Below are positions 1 through 13,268 of a stretch of DNA of 64,000 nt, piece by piece (position 1 is the stretch's first letter; every line of letters starts with the position of its first letter). This stretch comes from Phalacrocorax aristotelis (Eukaryota > Chordata > Aves > Suliformes > Phalacrocoracidae). Below the pieces are notes generated by a model. The model did no database searches. It was not told where the DNA came from and saw only the letters and a program-made list of their open reading frames with translations. Position numbers and translations under genes: made by a program. The DNA lies in assembly GCF_949628215.1 (NCBI RefSeq), contig NC_134286.1:7750001-7814000 (forward strand). Reading direction: 5' to 3'.

Positions 1-654
1 ATTTAAAATGTTTTGTGCCTCACACCCTGTCAGCAGGGAAAGCACTATAAGGCAGAAAGCAGGCTTGCAGGCTCTAATGCAAAGTGATAGCTCCAACTTC
101 AGAAGGAAAGCCTATTTCCAGCAGGAACATCTGCTCTCTGTGTAGAAAGCGGGTACCTAGTTGAGAAGGCTGGGAGCAGATGGAACGGGAAAGTTTCTCC
201 TCCTCTTGTCGCAGAGCGGCGGCAAGCGAGGTTCACCACCTCGCCAGATTGCCTGCTGGGTGGTGCTGCCATCCTGGGCTGCATCCCGACACTTTCGTCT
301 CTTCTTGCTCCAAAGCAGGCAGGGAGCTGGGGAGGGGAAAAGCACTTTAATTGTTCAGTACAGCAAGAACAAACCCAATTTAGATCTGGTGCCAGAAGCC
401 GTGCCGCTGGTGGTGACGCAGTTCTCCATTTCTCGCATGCCTGCGAGTCGCAGCCGGTCTGGTGAGGAGAGTTTGCGTGGTCCGCATCACCGCCACCAGG
501 GCCGGTGGGAACTGCCTGCGCGCCAGGAGGAGGAAGGAGGAGAGGCTGAGCTGAACCAGGCAAGGGAAAGGTGAGAAGACTATGAAACAAAATAAAGATT
601 AAGGTGGAAAAGTGAGAAGAACTTAATGCTAAGATCTGTTAAACCTCCCTCTTG

Positions 655-785
655 CAAAGCCTTATGCAGGTGCTTAACTTTGCAGGCTGTGAGTAATCCA
701 ATTAAAGCTGTTAAATCCCGCAGAGGCTTAATTTCAGGGGAATTAATGATAGCGCGCAAAGTTAAGCGCACGCTTACTGGGTGAA
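655..785. repeat. Inverted-repeat (MITE-like) sauropsid repeat, copy A
   Basis: Two arms, gcttaactttgc (672-683) and gcaaagttaagc (756-767), are perfect reverse complements separated by 72 bp. The interior includes gtgagtaatcc. This resembles a palindromic interspersed repeat that I remember from turtle and bird DNA, containing gcttaacttt, gtgagtaatccc and a gcaggatcrggcc end. I do not know its formal family name. Confidence 0.45.
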
Positions 786-899
786 ATATTGTGAAAAAGA
801 CTCCTTTGGAGAGAAAGCTTCGTGACTTGGAACTTTTAGAAGTGGAAAAAAACACCATCAAATATATCAAGAAATAATCTTGCACTGGGTTGGAAGGAA

Positions 900-1110
900 C
901 GTTTGATGTGACCTAAAAGTCTCTTCCATCTCCGACTTCTATTAGTCTGTGACAAGACTTAAAAGGTCATCTAGTCCACCCCTTTGCTAATGCAGGATTA
1001 TTCCCCACAGCACAGTGCCTGTTACTTTGTCCAGTCCGGTTTTAAATGAAAAGCCTTGCAAAATTTCCTCTTCCCAAGGACCATTATCCTCCCAATTCTA
1101 ATGTGTTTCT
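900..1110 (-). mobile_element. Ancient CR1/L3-like LINE 3' fragment
   Basis: The plus strand reads aggtcatctagtccaccc, then gctaatgcaggattattccc, then tttgtccagtccggttttaa. This is the recognisable reverse complement of an old amniote CR1-type 3' region. The element's sense strand is therefore minus. It is heavily diverged and its edges are approximate. Confidence 0.65.
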
Positions 1111-4100
1111 TTTTGTCAATAGTTCTGTCAGTATAATGAAATCCTTACTGTGCTAAATTGCTAAAAAAGATCTAAAAGTCGAATCTTCTTCTAATATGAC
1201 ATGAAAGTGCTAGTATAAAAATAGGATTGTATTAGCGATTCTCCACTGTATTGTATTAACATCCTATTTCACTTAAGAGAGGCAGGACTGAATTATCTGC
1301 GGATTCTTCCAGCCACTACTCTTACAAAGCTGTGTATTTGGGGTTCAGAGCTGCATGACTTCCCATTAAAGGAATACAATAAAATCCTATGCAGCATGCA
1401 AAATGCTGAGGCAGGAGTTCAGGGCACATGCCAAGCATGGAGCCCAACCCCATTCCTCCTTGCACCCAAGCAAACTCCACAGGCTCTGCGAAGCTGCCAG
1501 GGATGTGGGAAGGGGTGTGGGAAGGCAGGCAGGTGAGACTGGGGGACCCTGGGGTAGAAAAAAGGACAGGCAAGAGTCTAACAAAAATCAGGACTTAAAA
1601 TGTCAATCGTGGCAGTGTGGCGTGGAGGTGGGATGGGGGTACTATTTCTCCCCTTTGCAGGTCAGGGCTCTGGGCCAGCCCAGGCAAGAAAAGGAAGGAG
1701 CTGGTACAGAGACTGTGCAACCTCAATACAGTCAAAATGGGCATTTGTAGCCAATTCTGAGGGCACGTCAAGAAATTCAGCTGCCCAGAAGACTGATGCT
1801 TAGAGCACACTTCAAGGAATGAAGCTTCTGGCATCCTTCGGAGACCAGCCAGGGATGGGGAGAAGCAGCGGAGGGGTGTGGGACCGGCACCAGTGCCTCA
1901 GCCGGGAGCTGGGACAAGCAGTGCCCAAGCAAGCAGAAAACAGAGGCGATGCTTTGAGCACTCTTGACTGCTGTCAGCACAGCCCCGACCCCAGCTCGGC
2001 AGCCGTTTGTGCAAAACATTTGCCTGCTGCTTGGTGTCAGGTACAGGTGTTTTCCAACTGCACTGTGATTTGAACAAGCTTTTGAACTAGAAACTTCGCA
2101 CAAACCATCCCTACCAGGATTCAACAGAGTTTAATACATTTTGGGTTTTACTACATTATAACACAAACACTGATACAGCCTCTGTTTCTTCCTAAAAACC
2201 AAGTCTGGATGCTCTGAAGGCCCCTGAGCTTCACCAAAGCTGTCCATAGCATCCCATTTACCAGGAATCCAGAAAAAAACAGTTTTGTCTTGCTTCAGCC
2301 CAATTCTAGTCGCTATTCCCAGCATGTTCTGCAGCCGTGCCCTCCCTAGGATTTACAGGGGCTTATTTTCCCAACATGCTCCCTCGTTGCTATTCTTTCC
2401 GTCTTTTTTTTTTTTTTTAACTGCATAGCAGAAAGCTATTGAGTAGAAAGCCAGTGGGAAGCCACAGCTATTGTATCTCTGGTTTAGTTCCTTATCTGCT
2501 GAGGGGTCCTTTTGTGATTGTGTTGAGGAAGGACATGCAGACAGTGCCTTTTATCACCAGCACGGCATCTCCGAAATGAAAGGAGAGGCAGTGGGGATGC
2601 AGATGTGACGTTAAAGTATAAAAATCCACCATATGGTAAAGATTGCTTCAGCTACAGTCTGGTCAAGATGTTGACACTTTGGTTATGAAAAGCAATATGT
2701 ATCTCTCTCTTGGTGGTTTCTGTTCAAATTAAATGCTTTGTATCAGGCAGAGAACTAATAACGAGCCAGGTTTTCCCTTGACAGAGGAGTAGCAACAAAT
2801 ATGGAGTAATGTGAAAGTTGACTTGAAAATTACTATTCCCAAAGATGCAATAAATGTAGAGATAAGATCTGCTTAGAGGACTCGAATGAGATAAACACTA
2901 AAGGTGTTGCTGGTAGGAAGAGAGTCCAAGGGGGACTGGCAAAAGCAAAAAAGTAGCATTTAAAAACCGCAGTCTGACCTGTCCATGTTTCTGTTAACAC
3001 CGAGCATCTCCCAGACACCTGCCACTGCTTCAGCCTTCTGCAAAACCTCCTCCTTCCCACAGCTAAGAGTGAGCAAAGAACCACAAAAAAAAAACCCAAA
3101 CAAAAGGGTATCTGGGTGCAAACCATTGCTCGTTCAAGCCAGAACAGCAACGCATTCCTTTATTCCTTTGAAAGGGATGAGATGCCCCAGTGTGTACGTG
3201 TGGATATACGTACAGAGGCAGGACGCAGCTCTGTGGGCAGCATGCAGGTCTCAGGCACAAACCCGATGGCTGTGGCTGTGCTGGGGCTAGGGGTGATGTG
3301 GAACCAAAATTGCAACACCGCCAAGAGAAATCAAAGCGCAAAAACAACACAAAACCAGCCGAGAGTGTTCCTCCAACCAACAGCATTCCAGAGGCGCAGC
3401 GATTCCAGTCTGGCTCAGGCTAAAATAAACTTTTCTCATCAAATATTTAATACCCCAAAGTCTCTTCCTGAGGCTATGCTCCACGGCTGCGCACCCCATG
3501 CAGCCAGGCTCCCATCCCGGTGTGCGGAGCCGCGCACGCCTCTCCTCGCGCACCCGGCATCTTCCGGTGCTTAATGCGAGTTAACAGCAGCGGCGATGAC
3601 TTATTTAAGAGTAGATCAAGAAATATCCCAGCTCTCTTCGGAGACTTCAAAAGCAGCTGAATGCTACCAGTATCCTCCGATAAAGACACAGCTTTGCTGT
3701 ATCGTCAGCCTCAGGGGAACCTTGCACCACCAGCAGTGGGAAGGGGAGATACAGCTGCCATAGGGATGCCTCAGCAAAGGGGAGACCCTGCTGACCCCAG
3801 CCCCAGCACAGCGGCCGCCAGACCCACTGCACATGGAGGGGAGCCAGCACGACCCTTTCCCTGCCGGGGGCCGCATCCTGCCCACAGCCCCGGCCGGCGC
3901 TCAGGCTGCCCAGCCAGCCCCCATCAACCACTGAGGAGGTGGGGTACGGTTGCTATGGCAACAGGAAGCAAAAAAAAAAAAAAAAAAATTAGGTTTTCCT
4001 GCCCAGGGGAGCACAGCGCTGGAGCACCCAGCATGGCTGTGGGTGTCAGTGCTGGGCACTTTCCCTGGGCCAAGGGCTAGGCAAGGGGCACAGGGGGATG

Positions 4101-7100
4101 CAGGGCCATGCCGGGGTTCAGAGGCTGGGGCAAATGATGGAGGGGGGATGGTGCAGACAGCCAGAGCTCAGCCCTTGCTGAAGACATCTCCTGCCTCACC
4201 CAGCCAGGCTGGCCATCGCCATGCTACGCCTTCATGCCTACGAGCATCTTCCAACAGAGGCAGCGAGCGAGCCAGAGGAGGGCCAGGAAAGTAACAGGCA
4301 GGTGGGCTGGAGGCTTTCCACCAAAATTTAGAGCAGGAGACTTCAGCCCTTGCCTTGATCACGAGCACAGGCAGGTGGGGCTGGAGCAGAAGGACAGCAG
4401 AAGCGGTATGCTTTAATAGAGACCTTGGGAACAGCTTGCTGACCAAGGACAAAAACGTCCTCCATCAACGATGACATTTCCCGCTGGGAACGGGGGAACC
4501 AAAGCCCCATGGCCAAAATCTCTACCCCAGGCTGAGGTTGATAGGAGATTTGATATTGATTCACTGGGGTCAGGATTTCATCCTGTGATTTAAACCTAAC
4601 TCCTCCAAAGAGAATAAGATCAATTTTACAGAGAATCAAATAGATAAAGAACAGCCTTTGAGCCTGTGTGCAGCAGAGGAAGAAAGGGGAGTTAAAAAAA
4701 GGTTCTTTCCTTATCAGGAAAGTTAAAAAAAAAAAAAAAAAGGAACCTGAAGAATGTTGTTTGCTCATTTTTCCTTTTCTAGTCAAAACAACTCCGCCTC
4801 TGTCTGCTCTCCGCATGGGCACCCAGGGAGAGGAGCAGCTGAGGGTTTCTCATAGCAGGACCGGGATGGAACTGCTGCAGTCCCCATCCCTGGAGCCCCT
4901 GCCTGGCTCCCCAGCCCTGCACCCAGCCCTTCCCAGGGTGGCCCCTGCCCTGTGAAGCTGCCTCAGCACCACGCTGGCCGAATGGGTCCTATGTGCTGGG
5001 GCCTCTGGTCTGCAAAGCCTGCCGCAAGTGATGGGAGATGGCAAAATACACACGTGGTACAGCTTCCGTCTGCACGGGCAGGAGAGCTGCCTGCAAAAGG
5101 GGCTGGGGAGTGAGGGCGAGGCGGGGAAGGCAGAGGTTTGGGGCTGGAAAGGGGAAACCAGCTCTGCCACAGCAGGGGAGCAGGGCCACGCTGGAGCCCC
5201 TGCCCTGGGGGTGGAGGGAGCCCCTGTCCCAGCTTTGCTGTCCATGTCTGGGGGACATGGGCTCCCACCAAGCAACCCCCACCCCTACTGTCCGGGAAGC
5301 TTGAAACCCTTGTGCTGAGCTTCTCTCTCTTGGAGGTTTTATTATCGTAATTTCTTTTTATTTTGGCCTTGGAAGACAATTCATCACCCTCAGGCAGCAC
5401 AGACTGGCCCCCACGAAGGCTGCCGCTCTGCTCCTGGGCCACCCCTCCCAAAGCACAGGGCCAACTTTGAGTTTCTTCCGTCCTAAAGCGATCAGTCTTG
5501 TGTTTGCCTTTGACCCTCTGCTGCGATCCCCTCCACCTTCCCTTGCCCCGGCAGGAACACCTGCAGGCAGCACAGGAGACATGGCAGAGGCTCCGCAGGC
5601 ACCCGTCCCCCTGCCCATTATTTAACTGCAATCCAGAGGCAATTTTTCTTGGGAAAAGCTTTTAAGCTTGATCAGTGATGGGGTTAATATTGTTTGCCAT
5701 GTGTCTCAATTTTTTATCTGTATTAATGGAAAGTGCTACAGCAGGGCTTTCTACAACAGTACTACAGTGGTGCTTTTCTGGGTTTTTCTGAGTTTTTTGG
5801 GGGGTTGGGGTTTTCGGTTGTTTTTTTTTAATGCTGGGTTGCAATGACTGATCACGCTGCAGCAGAGCAGCGACCAACCACATCCCCTCAGAAGCTGCCC
5901 CACCAACAGCATGATGTCTACCCTGAAGCCCAGTGTTTGTCCCCAAAGAGCCATCCTTCCTGCCGCAGCCCGCTCCTGTCACCGAGGGCCGGGAGCAGAG
6001 GAGGAGCTGTGCAGGGCGCCACGCGGCAGCGGAGGTGAGCTCTATAATTGTACACCTGCCTGTGTTTGTTCTCTGATGGCTCTTCGGGGACGCTCGGTTA
6101 CATCACATTCAAAAGAAAAGGACAACACAAAACAAAAAACAGATGCAAGTTAAACAAGTGGAAGGCCCGCTGGGGCTGCCAGTGAAGTTAGACTCGGGTT
6201 CCTGCCCAAGGCGAGTAACTGCAGGCAGCCACGCAGCAGGCAGCCGGGCCCGCGCCTTTCCCCACCAGCACCACGACATGGGAGCAGAGTCCGGATCTGG
6301 GAGCAACACAAACGCGGGACCAGGACCTTCGCTTCCCCTTTCCCTGCCCACAATACTCTCTGTTTGCAGTGCTATCCTTTAAGCAGAAATATATATATTC
6401 TTGCTCTGTGCTTTCAGATCTTTGATCCCTCCAATTTATTTGTTCGTCTTTGTGGGCTTAACAGTCAAAGTGTATGATAATTCATTGCTTGTTAATCCAA
6501 TTTGGTTCTATTTAGTTTAACATCAAATATTACGTAAAATGATGTCCAGAAGTAACAGAAATGAGATCCGTGTCTATGAACCAGCTCTGAACCTTGCCCG
6601 GTGAGGGCTGGCTGATTTCTTTGCTAATTTATTCTCTCTCCAGCTTCACTGAGCCCGTCCTCGTGGCCGAGACCCTCACTGCAGCCAGAGGCATGGTAGA
6701 TGGGTGGGGTCTACACCTTGGGGTGCAGCACAGCACTTCTAGAAGCTCTCTCCCATGGGAGAGCAGGGACAGCCAGCCATTAGCACAGCCCAGGGAGCCT
6801 CTTCTAGGGATGCTGGGGAGGTCAGGTGACCACGGGCTGGGTCCCCCCAGGTTTGGGGCAACTGGAGGGTCAGCAGCTCCCTGGGGAGCCCAGCGCACCT
6901 GCAGCACCCAGCTCTCCATACCGACTGCTCCTGTTTATGAGCCATGCGTGGCACAGACCAAAGCCTGCAGCCCAGCAGCGCCGGGGAGAGACCTGCCTAG
7001 CCAGAGCCAGCCCAGCCCCAGGGACCTCGCCAAGGGTTGCTGCAGCGCAGGATCTGGCCCTCAGTGCAAGGAAGCCTGCCGAGCAGTAAGATTTAGCACT

Positions 7101-8589
7101 CCCCTACAGGCCAGCAGCATTTCCAGACAGACACACTTGAAAGAAGAATCCCTTTTTTATCTGCAGCAGACTCTAAATCACGCTCCCTCCCGCTGCCCAG
7201 CTCAGCCCTTCCTGGCACTGTTATTTATGCAAACTTCAATGCTGCCGTTACTGCTGCTGTCTCAGCAGAGGAGATGCTGCAGCTCTTTGGGGTGTGCCGG
7301 CAGGGACAGAGGATGGCGACAGCTGGCTGGGGAGCAACAGCAGGGATGTGTCACGGACCTGACATCTCCAAGCCCCCAGCTTGCTGTGAGCAGGAGCCCA
7401 CAGCTGGCACGGTGAGCTGACTGGCGTTGGAGGTTTATTAAATCAGGAGAGAGCCCAGTGCCTGTGGGGTCCTGGCAGATTCTGGGTGAGAGCTGGTCTG
7501 GGATGCCGTGAGAGGAGCCCTCCCTCCGGGGAGGTTTCAGCCCCATTTTGGCTCTCAGCCTGTAGTCAGCCCATGCCTGGACCCCGGGCTGGGGCTCTGC
7601 ATTGCCCTGCTACCAGCCCCCTAGTGAGCCCCACCACAGCCCTGCAGCTGCTGCCCCTCTTCACCTGCCTCCCACCGCTGCTGTTCGAGGGCAGCTCACC
7701 AGGGCCATTCCCCCCAAACAGGGCAGTCCCTACCTGGCAGATGAGCCCATGGTGCTCGCACACCTCCGGCACTGGGTCCCTGGTACAGGCAGGGGACACA
7801 GCTTGGGGATGCTGCAACACAGCCCACCACCTCCTCAGGTGCAGGCACCAGTCTGCAGCAGCATCGCTGATCCCCAAGCAGGCTGCAAACCAGCCCAGAC
7901 AGAGCAAGAACTGAGAACACCCAACCAACCACCAGCCTCCCCTCCACAGCCTGGCTTTATCTCTTCTACCCACCTGCCAAGGGACTCACTAACAAGGGTG
8001 CAACAAGGCCCTGGGTCCTGCTGCTGGGCTGGTGGCAAACCGGTGCCTGGGGTCCTGGTGGCGACACAGTCCTGTACCAGAGCTGACCTGGGACAGTCAG
8101 CCAGACCCCACTGCATTGCTGAAGCCTTTACCGTGGGGTTACAGCAGCGGGGAGCCCATCCACGCTTGGTTAACCCTAGCTGCCCCCTGCTCCCTGTGTG
8201 TCTCAGCCATGCAGGGTGATGCATGGGCATGCAGCTCAAGCATCTTCCCGCCCCAGGGAAGGGGCTTCCCATGCTGCTGCTCTCATTCCAGTTCCACCTT
8301 GGTGGCCCCTCAGCTGAGCCACTGAACAGGCAGAGGCGATTAGGGGAGGCCATTTAGCCCCGCTAGCCGCAAAGCGCTTGGATGCTCCATGCGTAAGAGT
8401 GGTTTATGAACAGACCATTAATTCAGAGATAGGGGATGCTCCTCACCATCTCCCCACAGCTTCCGAAGTGTCCTCCTGAAAACCTAGGGAAAATAAGTCT
8501 TTTCTTCTCTACTGTGCCTCAGTGGAGAAGCAGTGTGTGTTGGAGGTGGTTCTTACCTGCACTTACCCGTCTCAGGGCTGTGTTTCCCC

Positions 8590-8657
8590 CAAGGTGGTGG
8601 TGCAAAAGTGAGGGGGTGCAAAAGGAGGTGCAAAGGTGAGGGGGTGGTGGTGCAAAG
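8590..8657. repeat. Small imperfect tandem array
   Basis: Units built from ggtggtggtgcaaa and gtgagggggtgcaaa alternate over about 65 bp (ggtggtggtgcaaaagtgag occurs twice in near-identical form). It lies in the GC-rich 3' flank. Confidence 0.6.
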
Positions 8658-8997
8658 AACCAGCACCCTGCCCAGTTTCACGGGGGCGAGGAGAGGGTCT
8701 CTGCCACAGCCAGAGCTGTGATATGGGGCTCAGAGCCTGCCTGGCCCAGGGGGTCACCCATGGGGACAGTGATGACCCCTCCTCAGGGCCAGTAAAGCTC
8801 TGCCTGAGGTTTGCAGCCTCTCAGGTGCCAAAGACGACCAGCTGTGGGAGAAGCACAGCAGGGAGGGGAAAGGGCTGGGGTGGCACCCAGGAGACTACGC
8901 AGGCACCCAGCTGTGTGCTGGCTTCTGCAGGACCAGCACCTGGAGCCCATCAAAGCAAACCCACTTAGGCGTATTTAACCAAACACTTACTTTCCAT

Positions 8998-9003
8998 TTT
9001 ATT
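8998..9003 (-). promoter_or_regulatory. Candidate distal poly(A) signal AATAAA
   Basis: Canonical hexamer on the minus strand with GT-rich sequence (gtaagtgtttggtt) close downstream. It sits at the edge between AT-rich UTR-like sequence and the GC-rich flank at 6.6-8.9 kb, so it could be the last end of the transcript. Confidence 0.35.
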
Positions 9004-9285
9004 CAATAATTGCTTTAATACTAAAATGCATTAGATGCTCAAAGCAGAGAAAAGAAAATCACATTTAGGTGGAAAACAAAGTTCTCATCAGATGAAAAAA
9101 AACCCAATGTGGCAGGTACACCATTTTGAAACAGAATTGTAATAATTTAATAAAGCTGCTTTATCACCTTCATAAAATAGACAGAACGGTGATTCTTTTT
9201 TTTTTTTCCTTTTTCCATTTTGTTGTTTACAATGATTCAATCACTGTGAAAATGTACATAACATACATATCAGCATATACAACAA

Positions 9286-9291
9286 TTTATT
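9286..9291 (-). promoter_or_regulatory. Candidate poly(A) signal AATAAA
   Basis: Canonical AATAAA on the minus strand about 4 kb past the PCDH19 stop. It is followed within 35 bases by a GT-rich stretch (ttgttgtatatgctgatatg and beyond), the usual arrangement of a cleavage site. It is one of the two best candidates for the distal transcript end. Confidence 0.45.
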
Positions 9292-11539
9292 CTTCATATA
9301 CTCAGCAACGGAGACACCATGACGAGACGTACCGCGCTCAGTCCAGCGGCAGCCCTGCCTGCTGCCGGCAGGCGAGCAGCGACGGTGCCGCCGCCGGCTA
9401 TTCCCGCGTCGGGAAGGCGCCGGTGTTACAGTGCAAGACCCGCGGCTCATACCTGCCGCCCTGCAAGGCTGCAAGGAGGCACGTGCTGCTGAAAACCAGT
9501 TTGCATTGGGTGTGTTTGAAGATCATATCCCAGCTTAGATCAGCTGAACATCAGCTGATGCCGATAGAGGATCCATCTCTGCAGTGCTTGCAGCGGGGTC
9601 GGCTGGGCTTCTCCCCAACGGGTACCACAACTCACAGGTTGGATCAGAGATTACCCATAGCTGTGAAAGCAGCTGTAGCAACAAGATCATCAATTTTCCC
9701 CAATGACAGACAAATGTTTTTCCATTCATAATTAGATTTTTTTCCCCCCAAGAATAATTTCAACTTATTCATCAGACAGTGTGTTCTTTACAAAAGCAAC
9801 TTGTTTCCTATTTGGAAAAAAAAAAAAAAAGGAATCCACTTTTGCACAACGTGTGATCCACAGGCCACCTCCAGCTTCACAACAAACAGGGAACGGCAAC
9901 AACCTCAGCAGGACAGGGCTCGGGGGGTATTTTTCCAGCCGTCAGTCACCCCCCCGGCCCATCCCTGCAGCCTTGACGGTGGGAAAGGCCAGGGGCTCCC
10001 CAGGGAGCAGGGAAGGGTCCCTGGGCCAGCACAGGATGGGTTCATCCCCCCCAGTCCCCAGCCCTGGGGCTGCTCCAGGTGGGGTCCTCATCATGCTCAG
10101 GGGAGAATCGTAGGTGGTTGCTGCTTTCCTGGACAAATGGGATAAACGGGAGCAGAGCAAGTTTGCCTGAAAGAAACCAACAGAACCCAGCAATTTTTCC
10201 TAAACCAAATCTGAGGACAGATCTAAGTTATTAAAAAGCACAATAATTACACCTGGAACCCCGCCCCAAACCCCCTCCCCTCCCAGCCCTGCAGCTCTGA
10301 ACGTTTTTGCATGGCCAGTTTTGATGCAACTAGGAAAAAAAAACAAGACAGACTGTGATTTGCCCAGGAGCCCTGAACTCATCTCAAGTGACACAGAGGG
10401 ACAGTGACAGGAGTAGCAAAATATTCAGGAGGGGGACGAGGCAGCGGAGCCAAGGCCGCTCTCCGGCTCTCCCCTCGGCCCCACGCAGCGAGGATGTGCC
10501 AGGGAAGGGCCCCTCGCTCAGCATCCCTGGCTGCAGCCCGGGTCAGCCCAGAAAACTGGTGTTTAAACGATTTTCTTGGAGGCATAAGGGTTTACTGACC
10601 TCTTTAATGCCCCCTTTTAATACAGAATTATTTCACGTTCCTTCTCAGCTGCGCTTTTATTCAGAGTGGCAAGGAACGTTTCCTCTGGGTAAATTAGAGA
10701 ATTTTTTTTTTCTTTCTTCCTTTTCAGTTAGCATCTATTTTTCATCCAAAACACTGCGCTGGTGGTGGCAGCTCCGCAGGCAGAGGGCAACGCTCAGCAG
10801 AAATTAACGGATGGTGCTTTTTGGGCAGCTGGGGATGATGATGGGGCGCGTGGGGACGAGGGGGGCCCGCGCTCCCCATCCCTGCGATGGGCAATGGGGG
10901 GAGCCCGTCCCACCCTGCCAGAGGTGGCGGGCAGACAATGGGGCAACATGGGGCCGTTGCCCTGCAAAGCCAAGAGGATTGGACAGGTGGGGCATCGCAG
11001 GCTCTGTCGCTCAGCAAACACGTATGAGAAGCTTCCCCCCAGAAAACCACCCAGAGCTAACAAAAACAGGTAACATCAGAATAAACCCAGCCTAACACTT
11101 ACACAAAATCCAGTTACTCCAATAGCCCCAAGCCAGCCCCTTTGCATGTGTTATAATATACACACATTTGGGGAAAAATCCCAGAAATAAATGACAGCAG
11201 TAACAGTGCGCAGGCAGGAAACACTGAAGAAACAGAAATAGCATATCCCTGAAAAATGGGCTCAAACTCCAGAACAGAGGGGAAAGCCCCAGTCGGCTTT
11301 CTGGAGGGATGAAGGACATCACGTTAACGCGTGGGATGGGAGCTGAATGAGGTAGTCTTCAACACCAGCGAGGGGAGCATCACAAATTTCATTAGACGAC
11401 CAGTTTTTGTCGGTTCTTTCCCAATTCCTGGCCCTAGCAAGTGGCAGGGGGAACAGACTGACTGAGGACCTGTCTCGGACCAGCTAAGACTTCAGGCAGG
11501 ATCAATTTGCCCTGAAGAAACAAATGGCTGGAGCTTAAT

Positions 11540-11545
11540 TTTATT
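11540..11545 (-). promoter_or_regulatory. Candidate proximal poly(A) signal AATAAA
   Basis: Minus-strand AATAAA about 1.74 kb after the stop codon, followed by a T-rich segment (tttgtttcttc) some 20 bases further on. It could give a shorter 3' UTR isoform. Confidence 0.25.
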
Positions 11546-11781
11546 TTGAGGATAATAATGACTGGCGCTTGTTTTCTTGTTGACGTTTTTAATTTAAATA
11601 TATCAAAGTAACAAATATTTTACCATGATATGTAGACCTAGAAAGACTATTTCTCTAGAAACCACTAATTTCAACTTGCTGGTACAGCAAACATTGGCAA
11701 GAGCTATATATTTTCTCTTCCATTATCAATTTTAAATGCTAGGACACGTTATTTAGGGTAGGAAAATCTGTCCGGTGAAGG

Positions 11782-11783
<2 letters not shown>

Positions 11784-11827
<44 letters not shown>
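11784..11827. repeat. (TAA)n microsatellite in the probable 3' UTR
   Basis: About 44 bp of uninterrupted TAA/AAT repeat (some 14 units). On the transcript strand it reads (ATT)n, within the likely PCDH19 3' UTR. Confidence 0.95.
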
Positions 11828-11828
<1 letters not shown>

Positions 11829-13244
11829 ACTACCTGAAACCCTCCTACCTTATTCATACCTCACTGAGGAATTATCACTGCAAGAGAGCAGAGAGCTGTG
11901 AAACCCCTTCCCTCTCTCCCTTCTACAAAATGGCTATTAAAGTAGCTCAATTTTAAAATCAATTTTATATGAGTAAATTTGTACCCACACAAAAAAGTCC
12001 TTAATTATGAGGAAAAATAATGAATTGCTTTAATTTTTTCTCCATTACGAAGGCACATTAATTGAATTAGTAGCGTTGTTACATATCACCTGTCTGCCCC
12101 TAAATTAACATCACTATTGCTCATTCCGTACTTATTTATGATGCAGGGATAGAAAGAAATCAGAACAGTCTAACATCCATGCCATGGTGACATACAAACA
12201 CACACACACTTGGCATAATCACGATTGGGAAATGCTGATGTGGAAGTGTGTGTCTAATTGAGAAGGTAATTTAGATCTCTTAAATAATTCCATCACTTTG
12301 ACTTGGAAATGATTGGAGATGGGGGATATCTAAACCTGGGAACTGGAAAAAAAAAACATCCCAACCAACTTCTGGAAAAACTTCCCATGCATTGCCTTGA
12401 AATTACACAAAAGAAATGGATCAGGGGAAAACTTCAGCACAGTGCGTCTGACAATTGCAATCCAGGCAGAATTTTCCCCAAAATGTCTTCCCATAATGTC
12501 CTGTCACTGCCCTGCAAGAGCCGGGGGAGGCTGCAGGCGATGGTGGGGGCTGGAAGAAGCGCTTGCTCCACTGGGTCTGAAAACCCCTGCAGGATCCCCA
12601 AGGTTTAAGTAAGATGATTGTGATTCTTTTGTTTTGTTTTTTAAGCTTGAAAGCCTTTTGCCATCACCAGACATACAGTAATTTGCAATATCAAATACAA
12701 TAATAGTACAGATAAGCATGTGACAGCAAAAGGATTCATAAATGCAGGGGTGTCCACAGCAAAATAGCAACACCTTAAAATACAAACAGCCTTGTGTTTG
12801 GTGAATATTAAAACTCACCGGACTGTCATTTTGAACAGTCGCACACAAGAAATGGCCGCTATTTTGTCTAGACTACAAAACCTCCGGGGTGATGACTAAA
12901 GATGTCCGAATAAGGAATTTGCCATTCAATTATTCCCAGGAATGGAAATTTATCTTCATTTTGAGATATAAAAATATATAAACTCCGAGGAGGGGATACC
13001 GAGCGCTCCTGAGGACCGGGGGATCTCGCCTCTGCCCCCCGCCACCCACCGCCTCCCGGCAAAAGCAAAACACCAGCTACTTTGCTCTGGCTGCACACCC
13101 CTGCTGCCTGTTGAGACAAGTGGGATTGTCACATTAACGATAGCTTCATTTATAAACAATACATTTAGGGAAAGCTTTTAAATACAGCAATCTGTGAACC
13201 ATTGGTAAGCGATAAAAACAATCTGCGCTGGGAATCGTGCGGTC

Positions 13245-13268
13245 CCTCCTCCTCCTCCTCCTCCTCCT
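13245..13268. repeat. (CCT)8 trinucleotide repeat just past the PCDH19 stop
   Basis: Eight perfect CCT units on the plus strand, (AGG)8 in the transcript, beginning 18 nt after the stop codon. Purine-rich in the mRNA. Confidence 0.95.

Larger units (their letters stand above)
1..8974. other. 3' flank of PCDH19, no supported gene
   Basis: Intergenic by default: no open frame resembles a known protein, and the long frames between 6.6 and 8.9 kb follow from high G+C with few stops. It contains an inverted-repeat MITE-like fragment (about 655-785), an old CR1 3' fragment (about 900-1110), several A or T homopolymer tracts (near 2406, 3970, 4725) and a small tandem array near 8590. A distant relative of a downstream gene or an unannotated lncRNA cannot be ruled out by eye. 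Confidence 0.6.

Noticed and set aside
3969..3988. A-tract considered as the tail of a processed pseudogene or SINE
   Set aside because: No coding or SINE body precedes it; isolated homopolymer tracts recur throughout the window.
6594..7415. 273-codon open frame on the plus strand
   Set aside because: Low-complexity Pro/Ser/Gly-rich translation in a GC-rich segment, with overlapping frames on both strands and no recognisable domain or splice structure.
7602..8219. 205-codon open frame on the plus strand with overlapping frames on both strands
   Set aside because: Composition-driven; no family resemblance.
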